DNA from: JARLGU01 sp036504535
GTDB lineage: Bacteria > Armatimonadota > Armatimonadia > Armatimonadales > Capsulimonadaceae
Assembly: GCA_036504535.1 (NCBI GenBank)
Contig: DASXUY010000050.1
Coordinates: forward strand, 62,001 to 126,000
Length of the DNA: 64,000 nt
Direction: 5' to 3'
A program made the translations under genes and the position numbers. Position 1 is the first letter of the stretch. The number at the start of each line of letters is the position of its first letter. Positions 52,563 through 61,112 of the stretch are shown piece after piece. The notes under the pieces were generated by a model. That model searched no databases. It saw nothing but the letters and a program-made list of their open reading frames with translations, and had not been told where the DNA came from.

Positions 52563-53240
52563 ATGGCACGCTCCACTGTTGAAATACTTCAAGCCGCGCT
52601 CGATACGTGGGGAATAACCCTCACAGAGAAGCAGTGCGCTCAATTCTCCCTCTACAACGATACGCTGGTTGATTGGAATGCGAACCGTATGAACCTGACG
52701 CGGCTCGTTGACCCCGAGAGCGTCGCGATTCTGCACTTCCTCGACTCGCTCGCGTTCACGCAATTCTGCCCTATCCCACACGGAGCCCGTCTGATCGATG
52801 TGGGAGCTGGCGCTGGATTTCCCGGCCTCGCTATAAAGATACTGCGACCAGACATACGTCTCACTCTCCTTGAAGCGACGGCAAAGAAGCTCAAGTTTTG
52901 TGAGGAAATAGCCCGCCTAAGCGAGCTGACGGACGTAAATTTTGTGCACGGGCGGGCCGAAGAGACTGGCGAAAGGCGCGAGTTTCGTGGTATGTTCGAT
53001 GTGGCAACGGCACGTGCCGTTGCGTCAATGAACAAGCTTGTCCCGTGGGTTGAGCCATTCTTAGCTAAGAACGGCGTATTCCTGGCTTGGAAGGGTCCGT
53101 CTGCTGAGGACGAGACGCGCGAAGCGGCAGCGGTCGCGCACAAATTGAAAATAGCCTGGCGTGTTTCCCCGGTAACTCTTCCGCTCAGCGGAAACCCGCC
53201 CCGCGTTCACCGCTACGTTATATGTCATCGTGAGGTTTAG
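52563..53240 (+). CDS. rsmG: 16S rRNA (guanine-527-N7)-methyltransferase RsmG
   Basis: A 225-residue Rossmann methyltransferase. The family pattern is complete: LTEKQCAQFSLYNDTLVDWNANRMNLTR-like N-terminus, ILHFLDSLAF, LIDVGAGAGFPGLAIKIL as the SAM motif, LTLLEATAKKLKFCEEIA, VHGRAEETG and FDVATARAVASMNKLVPWVEPFL. It methylates G527 of 16S rRNA; loss usually gives low-level streptomycin resistance. In many bacteria it neighbours mnmG or parAB; here it sits between a LacI regulator (3-bp gap) and a polysaccharide deacetylase (3-bp gap). Confidence 0.95.
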   Translation: MARSTVEILQAALDTWGITLTEKQCAQFSLYNDTLVDWNANRMNLTRLVDPESVAILHFLDSLAFTQFCPIPHGARLIDVGAGAGFPGLAIKILRPDIRLTLLEATAKKLKFCEEIARLSELTDVNFVHGRAEETGERREFRGMFDVATARAVASMNKLVPWVEPFLAKNGVFLAWKGPSAEDETREAAAVAHKLKIAWRVSPVTLPLSGNPPRVHRYVICHREV

Positions 53241-53243
53241 CAC

Positions 53244-55208
53244 GTGCCTTTTTGTCGAACAACAGCAACTCATGGCCAATATCGGCCTAATCTGATCACA
53301 GTCGCCGTTAGCGTCGCAATCGTCGCTGGCATGGCGATGTTCGCGTCACCAGTCCATGCCCAAACGGACCCGACTATAGCGCGACGCAATGAGCGCGCGA
53401 CTTATCTCGTGCATCTGATCGGTCAGCAGCGATATGCTGAAGCGGCCCAGGGTGTACAGCAGCTCTTTATCGACTATCCGGCTGATCCCGGATCGTACGA
53501 AGTGCGAGGCGTCCTGCAGCTTCATGTAGGAGCGACGCGTCAGGCACAGCGGGACTTCGAATTCGCACGAACAGCCGCCGCTCCAAACGATCCCTTGCCC
53601 GCCTACGGTTTGGCGCTCTGCGCGATTTCACTGCGTGACTACGACACAGCCACTCGTATGCTGGCCAACGCTGACACAATCGCCAAACCGACTCAGCGCG
53701 ACGATATCGTCATTGGACGCGCCATGATTGCGGCAGCGCGGGGCGACTATATTGAGTCTATTCGGCTCGCGAGCACTGTTGACACGCCCACGGGTAAGGA
53801 AATCGTGGCGTTATCGGCCTACCAGAACTCATCGGTAAATGGGCTGCCGCTCATTGAGAAGTTTGTCGCCGACGGTGTCGTCAATGACATACCGCGCGTC
53901 ATCGAGGAAGCAGGGCTCCGTTATATCGGCCCGGGGAATCGGTCGTCGGTCATTGAGCCGTCGCTCACCGAAACCGTCCTGCAGGCGATGTTTGCGCAGC
54001 GCCTCGACTATCAGAACGCCCCAGCTGCCACGGGCAACGACAATGTCGTCATGGGCAGCATCGCGCTTTCACCGCCAGGGAACATCGTGGCGTTGACAGG
54101 GCAATCGGACCTGGTCGTGACGATCTCCGCCGACGATCGCCTGGTCGGCATGGTGAACGCTGCGCCTTTTGAGATGGCGTGGGATACGCGGACGGTTTCT
54201 AACGGTGTCCACGTCATCAAATACGAGGTGTCGGATGTTCACGGAGCGGTGCTCCAGACGCAGTATCGCAAGCTGAAGGTCGCTAATCCCGGTGCAGACA
54301 CGGCCAAAGCGGTGATCGCATTCCCCGACGCGGTCTCCGACTCGCTTTGGGATATGCTGCGCATCCATCCCGCCTACAAAGCTGCTGAGTATACGCTGGC
54401 ACAGGCGTACTTTGATACCAAGGATCGAAACCGGGCGACAACCCACCTCCTGATTGCAGCTGCCCTCGACGCGGAATACCACAACGTCGGGTCGCAGGTT
54501 TCGCAGGCTTTAAGCCTCACAAACGGCAAGGGCGGCTTCAAGCTAGCGTCGGCTACTACCACCGAGCCGATCCGGGCAACATCTCCAAATCCCGCGTATT
54601 CGATGTGGCAAGGCAACAACAAGCTTAAGGAAGTGGCTCTCACATTTGACGACGGACCTAGCCCGGTTCTGACGCCGCCGCTTCTCGATAATCTCAAGAA
54701 GGCTGGCGCGCCGGGAACGTTCTTTGTCGTCGGCATGCGAGCTTCACTTACGCCAGATATCCTGCGTCGCATGCGCGATGACGGTCACCAGGTGGAGAAC
54801 CACACGTACACCCACCCGAACCTAGACCAGGCGATTCCGCAGCACATCATGGAAGAGTACCTTCGAAATGGTGTGGTCATTCGGTCGCTCACCGGACGAT
54901 GGCCGCGCTTCCTTCGTCCGCCAGGTGGCAACAGCAACCCGCAGGTGATGGACATTGCTCGCCAGTGTGGGATGATCGGCGGGTTCTGGACCATCGACGC
55001 CCTGCATGCTGAGGACTCGGGCAGCGCCAAGAACGTCACCGACTATGTGATGTCCAAGCTACGCCCGGGGGCCATCATCTTGATGCACAACGGCGCCGAA
55101 GCGACTACCGGGGCCATTCCTGGTCTCGTCGCCGCACTCAAGGCCAAGGGCTATAAGTGCGTGACACTTTCTCAGCTTGCGAAGGACTCGGGGATCGCCC
55201 TTCCGTAG
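53244..55208 (+). CDS. Exported TPR/polysaccharide deacetylase (NodB, CE4)
   Basis: A 654-residue protein starting with GTG, eight bases after GAGG. A signal peptide or anchor (ITVAVSVAIVAGMAMFASPVHA) is followed by tetratricopeptide-like repeats (about 45-200: YAEAAQGVQQLFIDYPADPG, YGLALCAISLRDYDTATRML) and a beta-rich middle. The C-terminal NodB domain has all CE4 motifs: ALTFDDGP near 468 with the catalytic and metal Asp pair, HTYTHPNLD with the metal His pair, LRPPGGNS, and ILMHNG. It removes acetyl groups from chitin-, peptidoglycan- or xylan-like substrates outside the cytoplasm. An intrinsic terminator follows. Confidence 0.9.
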   Translation: MPFCRTTATHGQYRPNLITVAVSVAIVAGMAMFASPVHAQTDPTIARRNERATYLVHLIGQQRYAEAAQGVQQLFIDYPADPGSYEVRGVLQLHVGATRQAQRDFEFARTAAAPNDPLPAYGLALCAISLRDYDTATRMLANADTIAKPTQRDDIVIGRAMIAAARGDYIESIRLASTVDTPTGKEIVALSAYQNSSVNGLPLIEKFVADGVVNDIPRVIEEAGLRYIGPGNRSSVIEPSLTETVLQAMFAQRLDYQNAPAATGNDNVVMGSIALSPPGNIVALTGQSDLVVTISADDRLVGMVNAAPFEMAWDTRTVSNGVHVIKYEVSDVHGAVLQTQYRKLKVANPGADTAKAVIAFPDAVSDSLWDMLRIHPAYKAAEYTLAQAYFDTKDRNRATTHLLIAAALDAEYHNVGSQVSQALSLTNGKGGFKLASATTTEPIRATSPNPAYSMWQGNNKLKEVALTFDDGPSPVLTPPLLDNLKKAGAPGTFFVVGMRASLTPDILRRMRDDGHQVENHTYTHPNLDQAIPQHIMEEYLRNGVVIRSLTGRWPRFLRPPGGNSNPQVMDIARQCGMIGGFWTIDALHAEDSGSAKNVTDYVMSKLRPGAIILMHNGAEATTGAIPGLVAALKAKGYKCVTLSQLAKDSGIALP

Positions 55209-55220
55209 CACACAGTATTC

Positions 55221-55270
55221 GAAACGCCCTTCCGAACGAGTCTTACGGCTCACTCGGAAGGGCGTTTCTG
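55221..55270 (+). terminator. Intrinsic terminator of the rsmG operon
   Basis: GAAACGCCCTTCCGA and TCGGAAGGGCGTTTC form a perfect 15-bp stem with a GAGT/ACTC inner pairing, ending in GTTTCTGTTT. It lies 13 bases past the deacetylase stop and may also serve the convergent DHH gene. Confidence 0.85.
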
Positions 55271-55379
55271 TTTGCGGTCGGTTGGCGCCATTTGGCGGCA
55301 CCTGCCATTATCCTCCGGCCAACGATGGCGATGTGTACCGGGCAGAGCCGCGGTCACGGGAGGAATCTGTTGTTCGAAT

Positions 55380-56333
55380 CTACGCGGCTTTCAGGAGCGG
55401 CGTGTGGGCGATCACCGGGCAATCGTCAGTGTTCATCTGCGCGACCAGATCCTTGATCGTCGTGTTTGCCTGATTGTGCGGCACCTGGCAGGTTCCGGAG
55501 CCGTGGTGACCGCCGCCGCCATACTCGGCCATGAGAGCGCCAATGTCGGTCTGGGATGTGCGATTGATTATGCTATGTCCGCACGCTATGACGCAGTTTT
55601 GGTTGCGGAAGCCGTTGACGATCCAAATCGATGTGTTCTGGTTGGGCCACAGGGCGTAAACCATGAACCGATTGCCGCACGGTACCGGGTCTATGTCACG
55701 CATGTCGGTGACGATGACGTTTCCATGGAGCCGGGTACGCTTTTGGAGCATGTTGCGGAACTCGACATCCTGGAGGTGGTAGCGGGTGATCCGCTCGCGC
55801 ACATCGGTCATCTTCAAGATATCGTTGATCCCGTGGGTGCGACAGGCGTCGATGAGTTCGTACATCAGCTGGTAGTTGCTGATCCTGTAGTCGCGGTAGC
55901 GGCCTAGCCCTGTGCGCGGATCCATGATGAACGATAGCAGGACCCAGCCTTGCGGGTTCAGGATGTCTTCGCCGTCGAATTGCGCGGAGTCGGCTTTGTC
56001 TACAGCCTCCATCATCTCCGTGATGTCGCCAAATGCGGTCTTGCCGCCGTAGTAGTCGTAGATGACGCGCGCTGCGCTCGGAGCGGGCCGGCAGTCGCCT
56101 CGGAAGTCGAGAAAGTCGACAACTCGGATCATTTCTGACGAATGGTGATCGAACCAGAGGCCGCAACCGGGGACATAGGGGACGTTGGCAAGGATATCAT
56201 CGTCCGTCACCGAGAAGGAGCCGTCTTGCAGGTCCTTCGGGTGAACGAACGTGATCTCTTCGATCTCTTCTACCTGCTTGAGCAGTACCGCGCAGATCAA
56301 GCCATCAAAGTCGGAGCGAGTTACTAGCCGCAT
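55380..56333 (-). CDS. DHH family phosphoesterase
   Basis: A 317-residue protein. The N-terminal RSDFDGLICAVLL carries the metal Asp residues, GLWFDHHSSE is the eponymous DHH motif, and the C-terminal DHHA1-like part has YGGGGHHGSGTCQV, the GGGH substrate loop. DHH proteins include pyrophosphatases, exopolyphosphatases, RecJ and c-di-AMP/oligonucleotide phosphodiesterases; length and motifs favour a small-molecule or short-oligonucleotide phosphodiesterase. It is monocistronic. The specific substrate is not determined. Confidence 0.88.
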   Translation of the reverse strand: MRLVTRSDFDGLICAVLLKQVEEIEEITFVHPKDLQDGSFSVTDDDILANVPYVPGCGLWFDHHSSEMIRVVDFLDFRGDCRPAPSAARVIYDYYGGKTAFGDITEMMEAVDKADSAQFDGEDILNPQGWVLLSFIMDPRTGLGRYRDYRISNYQLMYELIDACRTHGINDILKMTDVRERITRYHLQDVEFRNMLQKRTRLHGNVIVTDMRDIDPVPCGNRFMVYALWPNQNTSIWIVNGFRNQNCVIACGHSIINRTSQTDIGALMAEYGGGGHHGSGTCQVPHNQANTTIKDLVAQMNTDDCPVIAHTPLLKAA

Positions 56334-56466
56334 TGGTCGTCCTCCATCGTCTTACGAGTCATTTATCGGCGTCATTCGAGAGTGCTTTCAGGGGAAACGG
56401 CCTGTTTATCGAGATAACTGGTATATCTGCTAGGCGAATCGGTTGGTCTTTGAAGCGGTAAGAAGC

Positions 56467-56514
56467 ACCTCACCCCCAACCCCTCTCCTTGGAAAGGCGA
56501 GGGGAGTCGGAGGA
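56467..56514 (+). repeat. CCCCTC-GAGGGG hairpin repeat, copy 7
   Basis: A TTGGAAAGG-loop variant between the divergent DHH and msrA genes. Confidence 0.85.
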
Positions 56515-56626
56515 TTCGTCGGCCCGCCGGCGTGGTTCCCCAATTGTTATAGCGAGGGCCGCCTGCACACGCCCTGCCGGGTACCATATACGAGACTTTG
56601 GCAATGCGAGGAAGGAACGAGTAACG

Positions 56627-57097
56627 ATGGCTTTAGCGACTTTTGGTGCGGGATGCTTTTGGGGCGTCGAAGAGACGTTCCGCCAGACAGCTGGCGTCCT
56701 TGATACAGCCGTAGGGTATGAAGGCGGGAGCGTTGAGAACCCAACCTATAAGCAGGTTTGTACGGATACGACGGGTCATGCGGAGGTTGTGCAGGTGGAA
56801 TACGATCCCGAGCAGGTGTCGTACGACGCGCTGCTGAAGGTCTTCTGGGAGAACCACGACCCGACGCAGGTGAATCGGCAGGGGCCGGATATCGGCAAGC
56901 AGTATCGGTCTGCTATCTTCACGCATTCGGCAGAGCAGCAGGCTGCCGCAGAGGCGTCGAAGGCGGCTCTGGGAGCGTCCGGCCAATTGCGCCGCGCGGT
57001 GGCGACTGTGATCGAACCGGCGACAACGTTCTGGCCAGCCGAGGAGTACCATCAACAGTACCTCGCGAAGCGCGGGCTCGCCAACTGCCACATTTGA
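56627..57097 (+). CDS. msrA: Peptide-methionine (S)-S-oxide reductase MsrA
   Basis: A 156-residue enzyme that reduces methionine-S-sulfoxide in proteins. The start at 56627 follows a GAGGAAGGAACGAG ribosome site, and the open frame upstream runs through a repeat. The active-site Cys is C10 in GAGCFWG; GYEGGSVENPTYKQVCTDTTGHAEVVQVEYDP-type sequence, split by the substrate-pocket residues, follows, and FWENHDPTQVNRQGPDIGKQYRS is also diagnostic. A C-terminal resolving Cys is present near the end (LANCHI). It is single and cytoplasmic. Confidence 0.96.
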   Translation: MALATFGAGCFWGVEETFRQTAGVLDTAVGYEGGSVENPTYKQVCTDTTGHAEVVQVEYDPEQVSYDALLKVFWENHDPTQVNRQGPDIGKQYRSAIFTHSAEQQAAAEASKAALGASGQLRRAVATVIEPATTFWPAEEYHQQYLAKRGLANCHI

Positions 57098-57119
57098 GCT
57101 GAATGAGCTCTTAAAACGG

Positions 57120-57147
57120 GTCGGCCCCTTGAAATCAAGGGGCCGAC
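57120..57147 (+). terminator. Hairpin after msrA
   Basis: A perfect 13-bp stem (GTCGGCCCCTTGA with its complement) around a two-base loop, 22 bases past the msrA stop. GCATAAAAAT follows on this strand; a TTTT run is present only on the other strand. Confidence 0.6.
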
Positions 57148-57292
57148 GCATAAAAATCATTTACGCGAGTAAATTAGTTGCAATTGGGTCACATTTGCGC
57201 TATTTGTGGTGTACAATCGTAAGCAGCATGGACGTTGGACGCTTCGGCGGCAAAGCTCGTGCAAGAATGTTGTACCTCACAAGGAGAGGCTT

Positions 57293-58738
57293 ATGTCAGC
57301 AGCTACAGCCGACACGGTAGAAGAAAAAGGGCATGTTGCCCACACGAAACAAGCGGACGCGAAGGGTCTGGCCGGCAAGATGCGGCGCCCGATCAAGGTC
57401 GCTATGCTCGGCGCGGGAAGCGGCTTTACGCCCACCATCACCCGCGACATTTTCCAGATTCCCGGCAGCCTTGGCGGCACAATCGCCCTGGTCGACATTG
57501 ATGAAAATCGCCTCAAGACGATGCATCAGGTCATCAGCAAGATGGCCAGCCTCATCAAGGAAGACACCGGCATCGAGTGGAAGGTCGAAGCGTCGACCAA
57601 CCGCCTCGATGTGCTTGCCGGCACCGACTATATCGTTGTTTGCGTCGAAGTGAGCGGCACCGCATGTGTCCGTTTCGACAACGACATCCCGGCCAAGTAT
57701 GGTATCGACCAGTGTATCGGCGACACGATCGGGCCTGGCGGTCTGTTCAAGGCGCTTCGCACGGTTCCGGTGTTCCTCGAAATCCTCAAGGATGCCGAGC
57801 GACTTTGCCCGAATGTAACCGTTCTCAACTACACCAACCCGATGAACATCATGTGCCTCTCGGCGGGCCGCTCCTCGCGCATCCCTGTCGTCGGCCTGTG
57901 CCACTCGGTTCAGGGTACCAGCCACCTGCTCGCAAAGCGCGCTGGCGTTGCGTACGATGAGATGACCTGGGAATGCGCCGGTATCAACCACCTGGCGTGG
58001 TTCACCAAGCTTGAGCATCAGGGCAAGGATCTTTACCCGCTGCTGTTCGAGAAGGCTCAGCAGGATGTTTACGGCGACAAGCTGGTCGACGAGACCGATG
58101 GCGATATTGTCCGCAAGGATATGATGCTGCACTTCGGCGCATTCATCACCGAGTCCAGCGGCCACCTGTCGGAATATCTCCCCTACTACCGCAAGCGCAA
58201 GGACCTTCTTGAGAAGTACTCGCGCACCGGTTACGAGGGCGGCTCGAGCTTCTATGCGGACAACTGGCCGACATGGCGCCAGAACGCCGACGCGCACCGC
58301 TTGAAGCTGGTGAGCGGCGAAGAGAAGATCGGCTGGGATCGATCATGGGAGTATGGCTCCTGGATCATCGAAGCGCGCGAGAAGGATTCGCCATACCGCA
58401 TCCACGGCAACGTCATGAACAACGTTGGCGGCGCGGGACAGCTTATCACCAACCTTCCTGCTGACGGTTGCGTCGAGGTTTCGTGCCTCATCGACCAGAA
58501 CGGTATCAACCCGACCCGCTACGGAAAGCTCCCTGCACAGATGGCTGCGGTTTGCGCCAGCAACATGGGCGTATTCGACCTGGCTGCGACGGCGTGTATC
58601 GAGAAGAGCAAGGAAGCGGCGATCTACGCCCTCCAGCTCGACCCGCTCTCCGCTGCGGTGTGCTCGCCGAACGAGATCAAGCGCATGACGCTTGAGCTCT
58701 TCGAGGCGGAGGCCGCGTTCCTGCCCGGGTTTAAGTAG
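57293..58738 (+). CDS. Glycoside hydrolase family 4 enzyme, alpha-galactosidase (MelA)-like
   Basis: A 481-residue NAD- and metal-dependent glycosidase from the ATG at 57293, which has AAGGAGAGG just upstream. After a 30-residue charged extension, AMLGAGSGFTPTITRD is the NAD loop. TVLNYTNPMNIMCLS, then GLCHSVQGT near residue 203 with the Mn-binding Cys and His, and WECAGINHLAWF with the second His are the GH4 motifs; CHSVQGT is typical of the MelA group. GH4 enzymes act by C3 oxidation and elimination on intracellular alpha-galactosides or related sugars. It stands alone, with a possible TACAAT -10 box at 57212, and no transporter is next to it. Confidence 0.92.
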   Translation: MSAATADTVEEKGHVAHTKQADAKGLAGKMRRPIKVAMLGAGSGFTPTITRDIFQIPGSLGGTIALVDIDENRLKTMHQVISKMASLIKEDTGIEWKVEASTNRLDVLAGTDYIVVCVEVSGTACVRFDNDIPAKYGIDQCIGDTIGPGGLFKALRTVPVFLEILKDAERLCPNVTVLNYTNPMNIMCLSAGRSSRIPVVGLCHSVQGTSHLLAKRAGVAYDEMTWECAGINHLAWFTKLEHQGKDLYPLLFEKAQQDVYGDKLVDETDGDIVRKDMMLHFGAFITESSGHLSEYLPYYRKRKDLLEKYSRTGYEGGSSFYADNWPTWRQNADAHRLKLVSGEEKIGWDRSWEYGSWIIEAREKDSPYRIHGNVMNNVGGAGQLITNLPADGCVEVSCLIDQNGINPTRYGKLPAQMAAVCASNMGVFDLAATACIEKSKEAAIYALQLDPLSAAVCSPNEIKRMTLELFEAEAAFLPGFK

Positions 58739-58750
58739 GGGAGACGGAAG

Positions 58751-58796
58751 ACCTCACCCCTAGCCCCTCTCCTACGATAAGGAGAGGGGAATCAGA
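58751..58796 (+). repeat. CCCCTC-GAGGGG hairpin repeat, copy 8
   Basis: A TACGATAAGG-loop variant, 13 bases past the stop of the GH4 gene, where it could serve as a 3' end hairpin. Confidence 0.85.
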
Positions 58797-59021
58797 ATGG
58801 AAATATGCAGCCTCGATTGCTTTGGCGGTCGGGGCTGTTTTTGCGACGGTGACCTGTCCCTGAAAGAACCTCACCTCCCGCAAGCGGGTCCCTCCTCTGG
58901 CCGATGACGGCAAGTCATCTTGAAGGAAAGGCAAAGAGGTTCGGAGTGGCGGCGACGCGCGGTGTCATTACCCAATTCCCGCGCACGATCCGACCGGCGA
59001 GAGCTAGGATTGTTAGCGATT

Positions 59022-59073
59022 ACCTCATCCACCAGCCCCTTCTCCTAAGATAAGGAGAAGGGGAGTCAGAGGT
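59022..59073 (+). repeat. CCCCTC-GAGGGG hairpin repeat, copy 9
   Basis: The most divergent copy (ACCTCATCCACC lead); it keeps a perfect CCCCTTCTCCTTA-type stem through matching changes in both arms. Confidence 0.8.
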
Positions 59074-59628
59074 GGTTTTGCATGTTTTGCGTTGCGCAAC
59101 GCGATTCGTTTTTTGCGCGCAAAACTGTCGGCTGGATTACCCCGGTGCGTGCCGCACCACCGCACGCGTGGGGTTGATGATGTTGTGCTCAGAAGCCGGG
59201 TCACCAATCGCGTTGGCGCTCAGAGTTGGTCGGCCGAATTACCCCTGCTCGTTAGGCTCGCTGGCCCCAAGGAATTGTATGCTATGATGTTGCGCTCAGA
59301 AGCGAGGTCACCGACCACGTTGTCGGCAGAGTACGTGTAGGATGCGGACAGGACCATCCGGAGGGCAGAGACAAGCTCTGCCCCTACGTTGAGGGCGGTT
59401 TTGCGCGTTTAGCGTTGCGCAAAGCGATTCGTTACCCCTGCTCGCACGGCTCGCTGTCCCCACTTCGTAGGGACTCTGTTGTCTGACCACGGCTTGGCTG
59501 GCCAGGTGCGTGACGGGATTCGCTATGCATGCAAAATTGGCGTTGCGATTCGTTTTTTTGCATGCAAAAATGTGGGTTGGGCCACACAACGTGAATATTT
59601 GGGCATTTCGGAATCGAAATATTCATGA

Positions 59629-59950
59629 ATATTATTGTAACTACTAAGCCCCCCGTCGTGCATCTACCGATAAGCCCGGAGAGTGCGTGGCGGTTTGCAG
59701 TTACAGCCGCTACGCTCTGGCCGAAGACGGCAAGTCATCGCAATTTCCGCGCCCCCGGCATTCCGTTGTTGTTCTCATGTTCGATCAAAAAACTAAAAAC
59801 TAAGCCTCCGACGGGTCCTGAAGAGTGATCATAAGAATGATCAAAGGGACCCGCCTCCGGCAGTAGGAAGTTTTTAGTTTTTGTGCTCGAACACCGGGTT
59901 CTTGGCCGGATTGAGAAAAGAAGGTCCTTCGGACCTGCCTGAGCTGCTAC
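59629..59950. repeat. Long-hairpin repeat family, tandem unit B (322 bp)
   Basis: Starts with ATATTATTGTAACTACT. The internal inverted repeat pairs 59778-59801 with 59869-59893 (one mismatch, one bulge), and a nested GGGTCC/GGACCC and TGATCAT/ATGATCA hairpin fills the loop. Ends CACCGGGTTCTTGGCCGGA then an AGGTCC-TTC-GGACCT hairpin. Confidence 0.85.
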
Positions 59951-60253
59951 ATATTATTGTAACTACTCAGGCACCTAAGCAAGCACCGAACGGTTTGCTC
60001 GAAGAGTGCGTGGCGGCTTGCAGCTACAGGCGCTACGCACGCGCAAATTCCGCGCCCCCGGCATTACGTAGTTGTTTTCATGTTCGATCAAAAAATTAAA
60101 AACTGAGCCTCCGACGGGTCCTGAAGAGTGATCATAGGAATGATCAAAGGGACCCGCCTCCGGCAGTAGGAAGTTTTTAATTTTTGTGCTCGAACACCGG
60201 GTTCTTGGCCGGATTAAGAAAAGAAGGTCCTTCGGACCTGCCTGAGCTGTTAC
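59951..60253. repeat. Long-hairpin repeat family, tandem unit C (303 bp)
   Basis: A near copy of unit B. The stem pairs 60081-60104 with 60172-60196. A C-G pair of unit B (59793 with 59877) is T-A here (60096 with 60180). A truncated third ATATTATTGT follows at 60254. Confidence 0.85.
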
Positions 60254-60487
60254 ATATTATTGTGGTTCACGTTACATTTCAGCGTGCTAGCGATAGGCAA
60301 AAATGGTTTTGAAGGTGCAGATGCGCCGGGGCGTATTAGGGCGTCCGCTTTGGGTTTGTCGCCTTAGTATTATTGTATCACAGGAATGTTAAATTGTCAA
60401 TATATATTTCTGCCTAGAGTTATATTAATAACTTACGTTCGTGAATTGGTCGCTCTCCCCGGCTATCGAGTGTCCTGCGGAAGGAAG

Positions 60488-60534
60488 ACCTCACCCCCGG
60501 CCCCTCTCCTAAGATAAGGAGAGGGGGATCAGAA
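60488..60534 (+). repeat. CCCCTC-GAGGGG hairpin repeat, copy 10
   Basis: A TAAGATAAGG-loop variant with a perfect stem, in the gene-free region. Confidence 0.85.
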
Positions 60535-61099
60535 GGGAGCCGCGGATGTGGGGCGTGTTGCGTTAGGTTCATGCGAACCGTGTGCCGAGTATTGCCGGGA
60601 CTGGAAGTCCCGGCCTGACGAATTCCGCGCCTACGCTGGCGCGACATACGGCCCGGCGTCGTCGGGCAGGATGGGGTCGCCGGGAGGCAGGCCGTGGGTG
60701 GCGAGGGCTTTGAGGGCATGGCGTCGTGGCGCTTAAGAGAAGGGCCGTGAGCACTAATTATGGTCGCGTACGTATCTAACACTCGCAGACACTCGCCAGC
60801 AAAGGAAAGCCGGAAAGGCACGTATGTCTCCGTCGAACCTTTTCATCTGAAACGATACATGGGCGAGTAGGTGTTTCGGTTCAACCAGCGGGAGGGATCG
60901 GACGCAGATAGGTTTGTCATGTCGCTATAGCAAGTTCAGGGCAAGAGTTTGACGTTCGATTACCTCACGAGGTCGTACGAGGTGTACTACGCGCAAAGTT
61001 TTGCCTAACGCATATCACAATCAAAAACTTATATATTTGATAGATATCGATGACTAAGGCAATCCAAAGCGACTTTGGGCGTAACGGCTTCAACACGTG

Positions 61100-61105
61100 T
61101 ATAAT
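61100..61105 (+). promoter_or_regulatory. -10 box of the ATP-grasp gene
   Basis: TATAAT seven bases before the ATG at 61113 places the start site on the ATG. The best -35 candidate (TTGGGC, 61075) has a 19-bp spacer. Confidence 0.5.
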
Positions 61106-61112
61106 CGAAGCA

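Larger units (their letters stand above)
58739..61112. other. 2.4-kb gene-free repeat region
   Basis: No convincing gene. It holds hairpin repeat copies 8-10 and two tandem units of the long-hairpin repeat family (59629-60253). Three degenerate GCGATTCGTTTTTTGC-type modules (about 59090, 59420, 59550) and two imperfect direct repeats of GTGCTCAGAAGC.GGGTCACC type (59176-59213 and 59285-59322) are present. So is a GGCAGAGACAAGCTCTGCCC hairpin (about 59362-59381). An open minus-strand frame at 60631-60732 looks like the tail of a lost gene. Confidence 0.65.

Noticed and set aside
56489..56626. 46-residue N-terminal extension of MsrA
   Set aside because: It is the translation of a hairpin repeat; the internal ATG at 56627 has a strong ribosome site and begins directly with the MsrA domain.
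59629..60253. CRISPR array
   Set aside because: There are only two long units of about 310 bp with internal hairpins and no short regular repeats with unique spacers.
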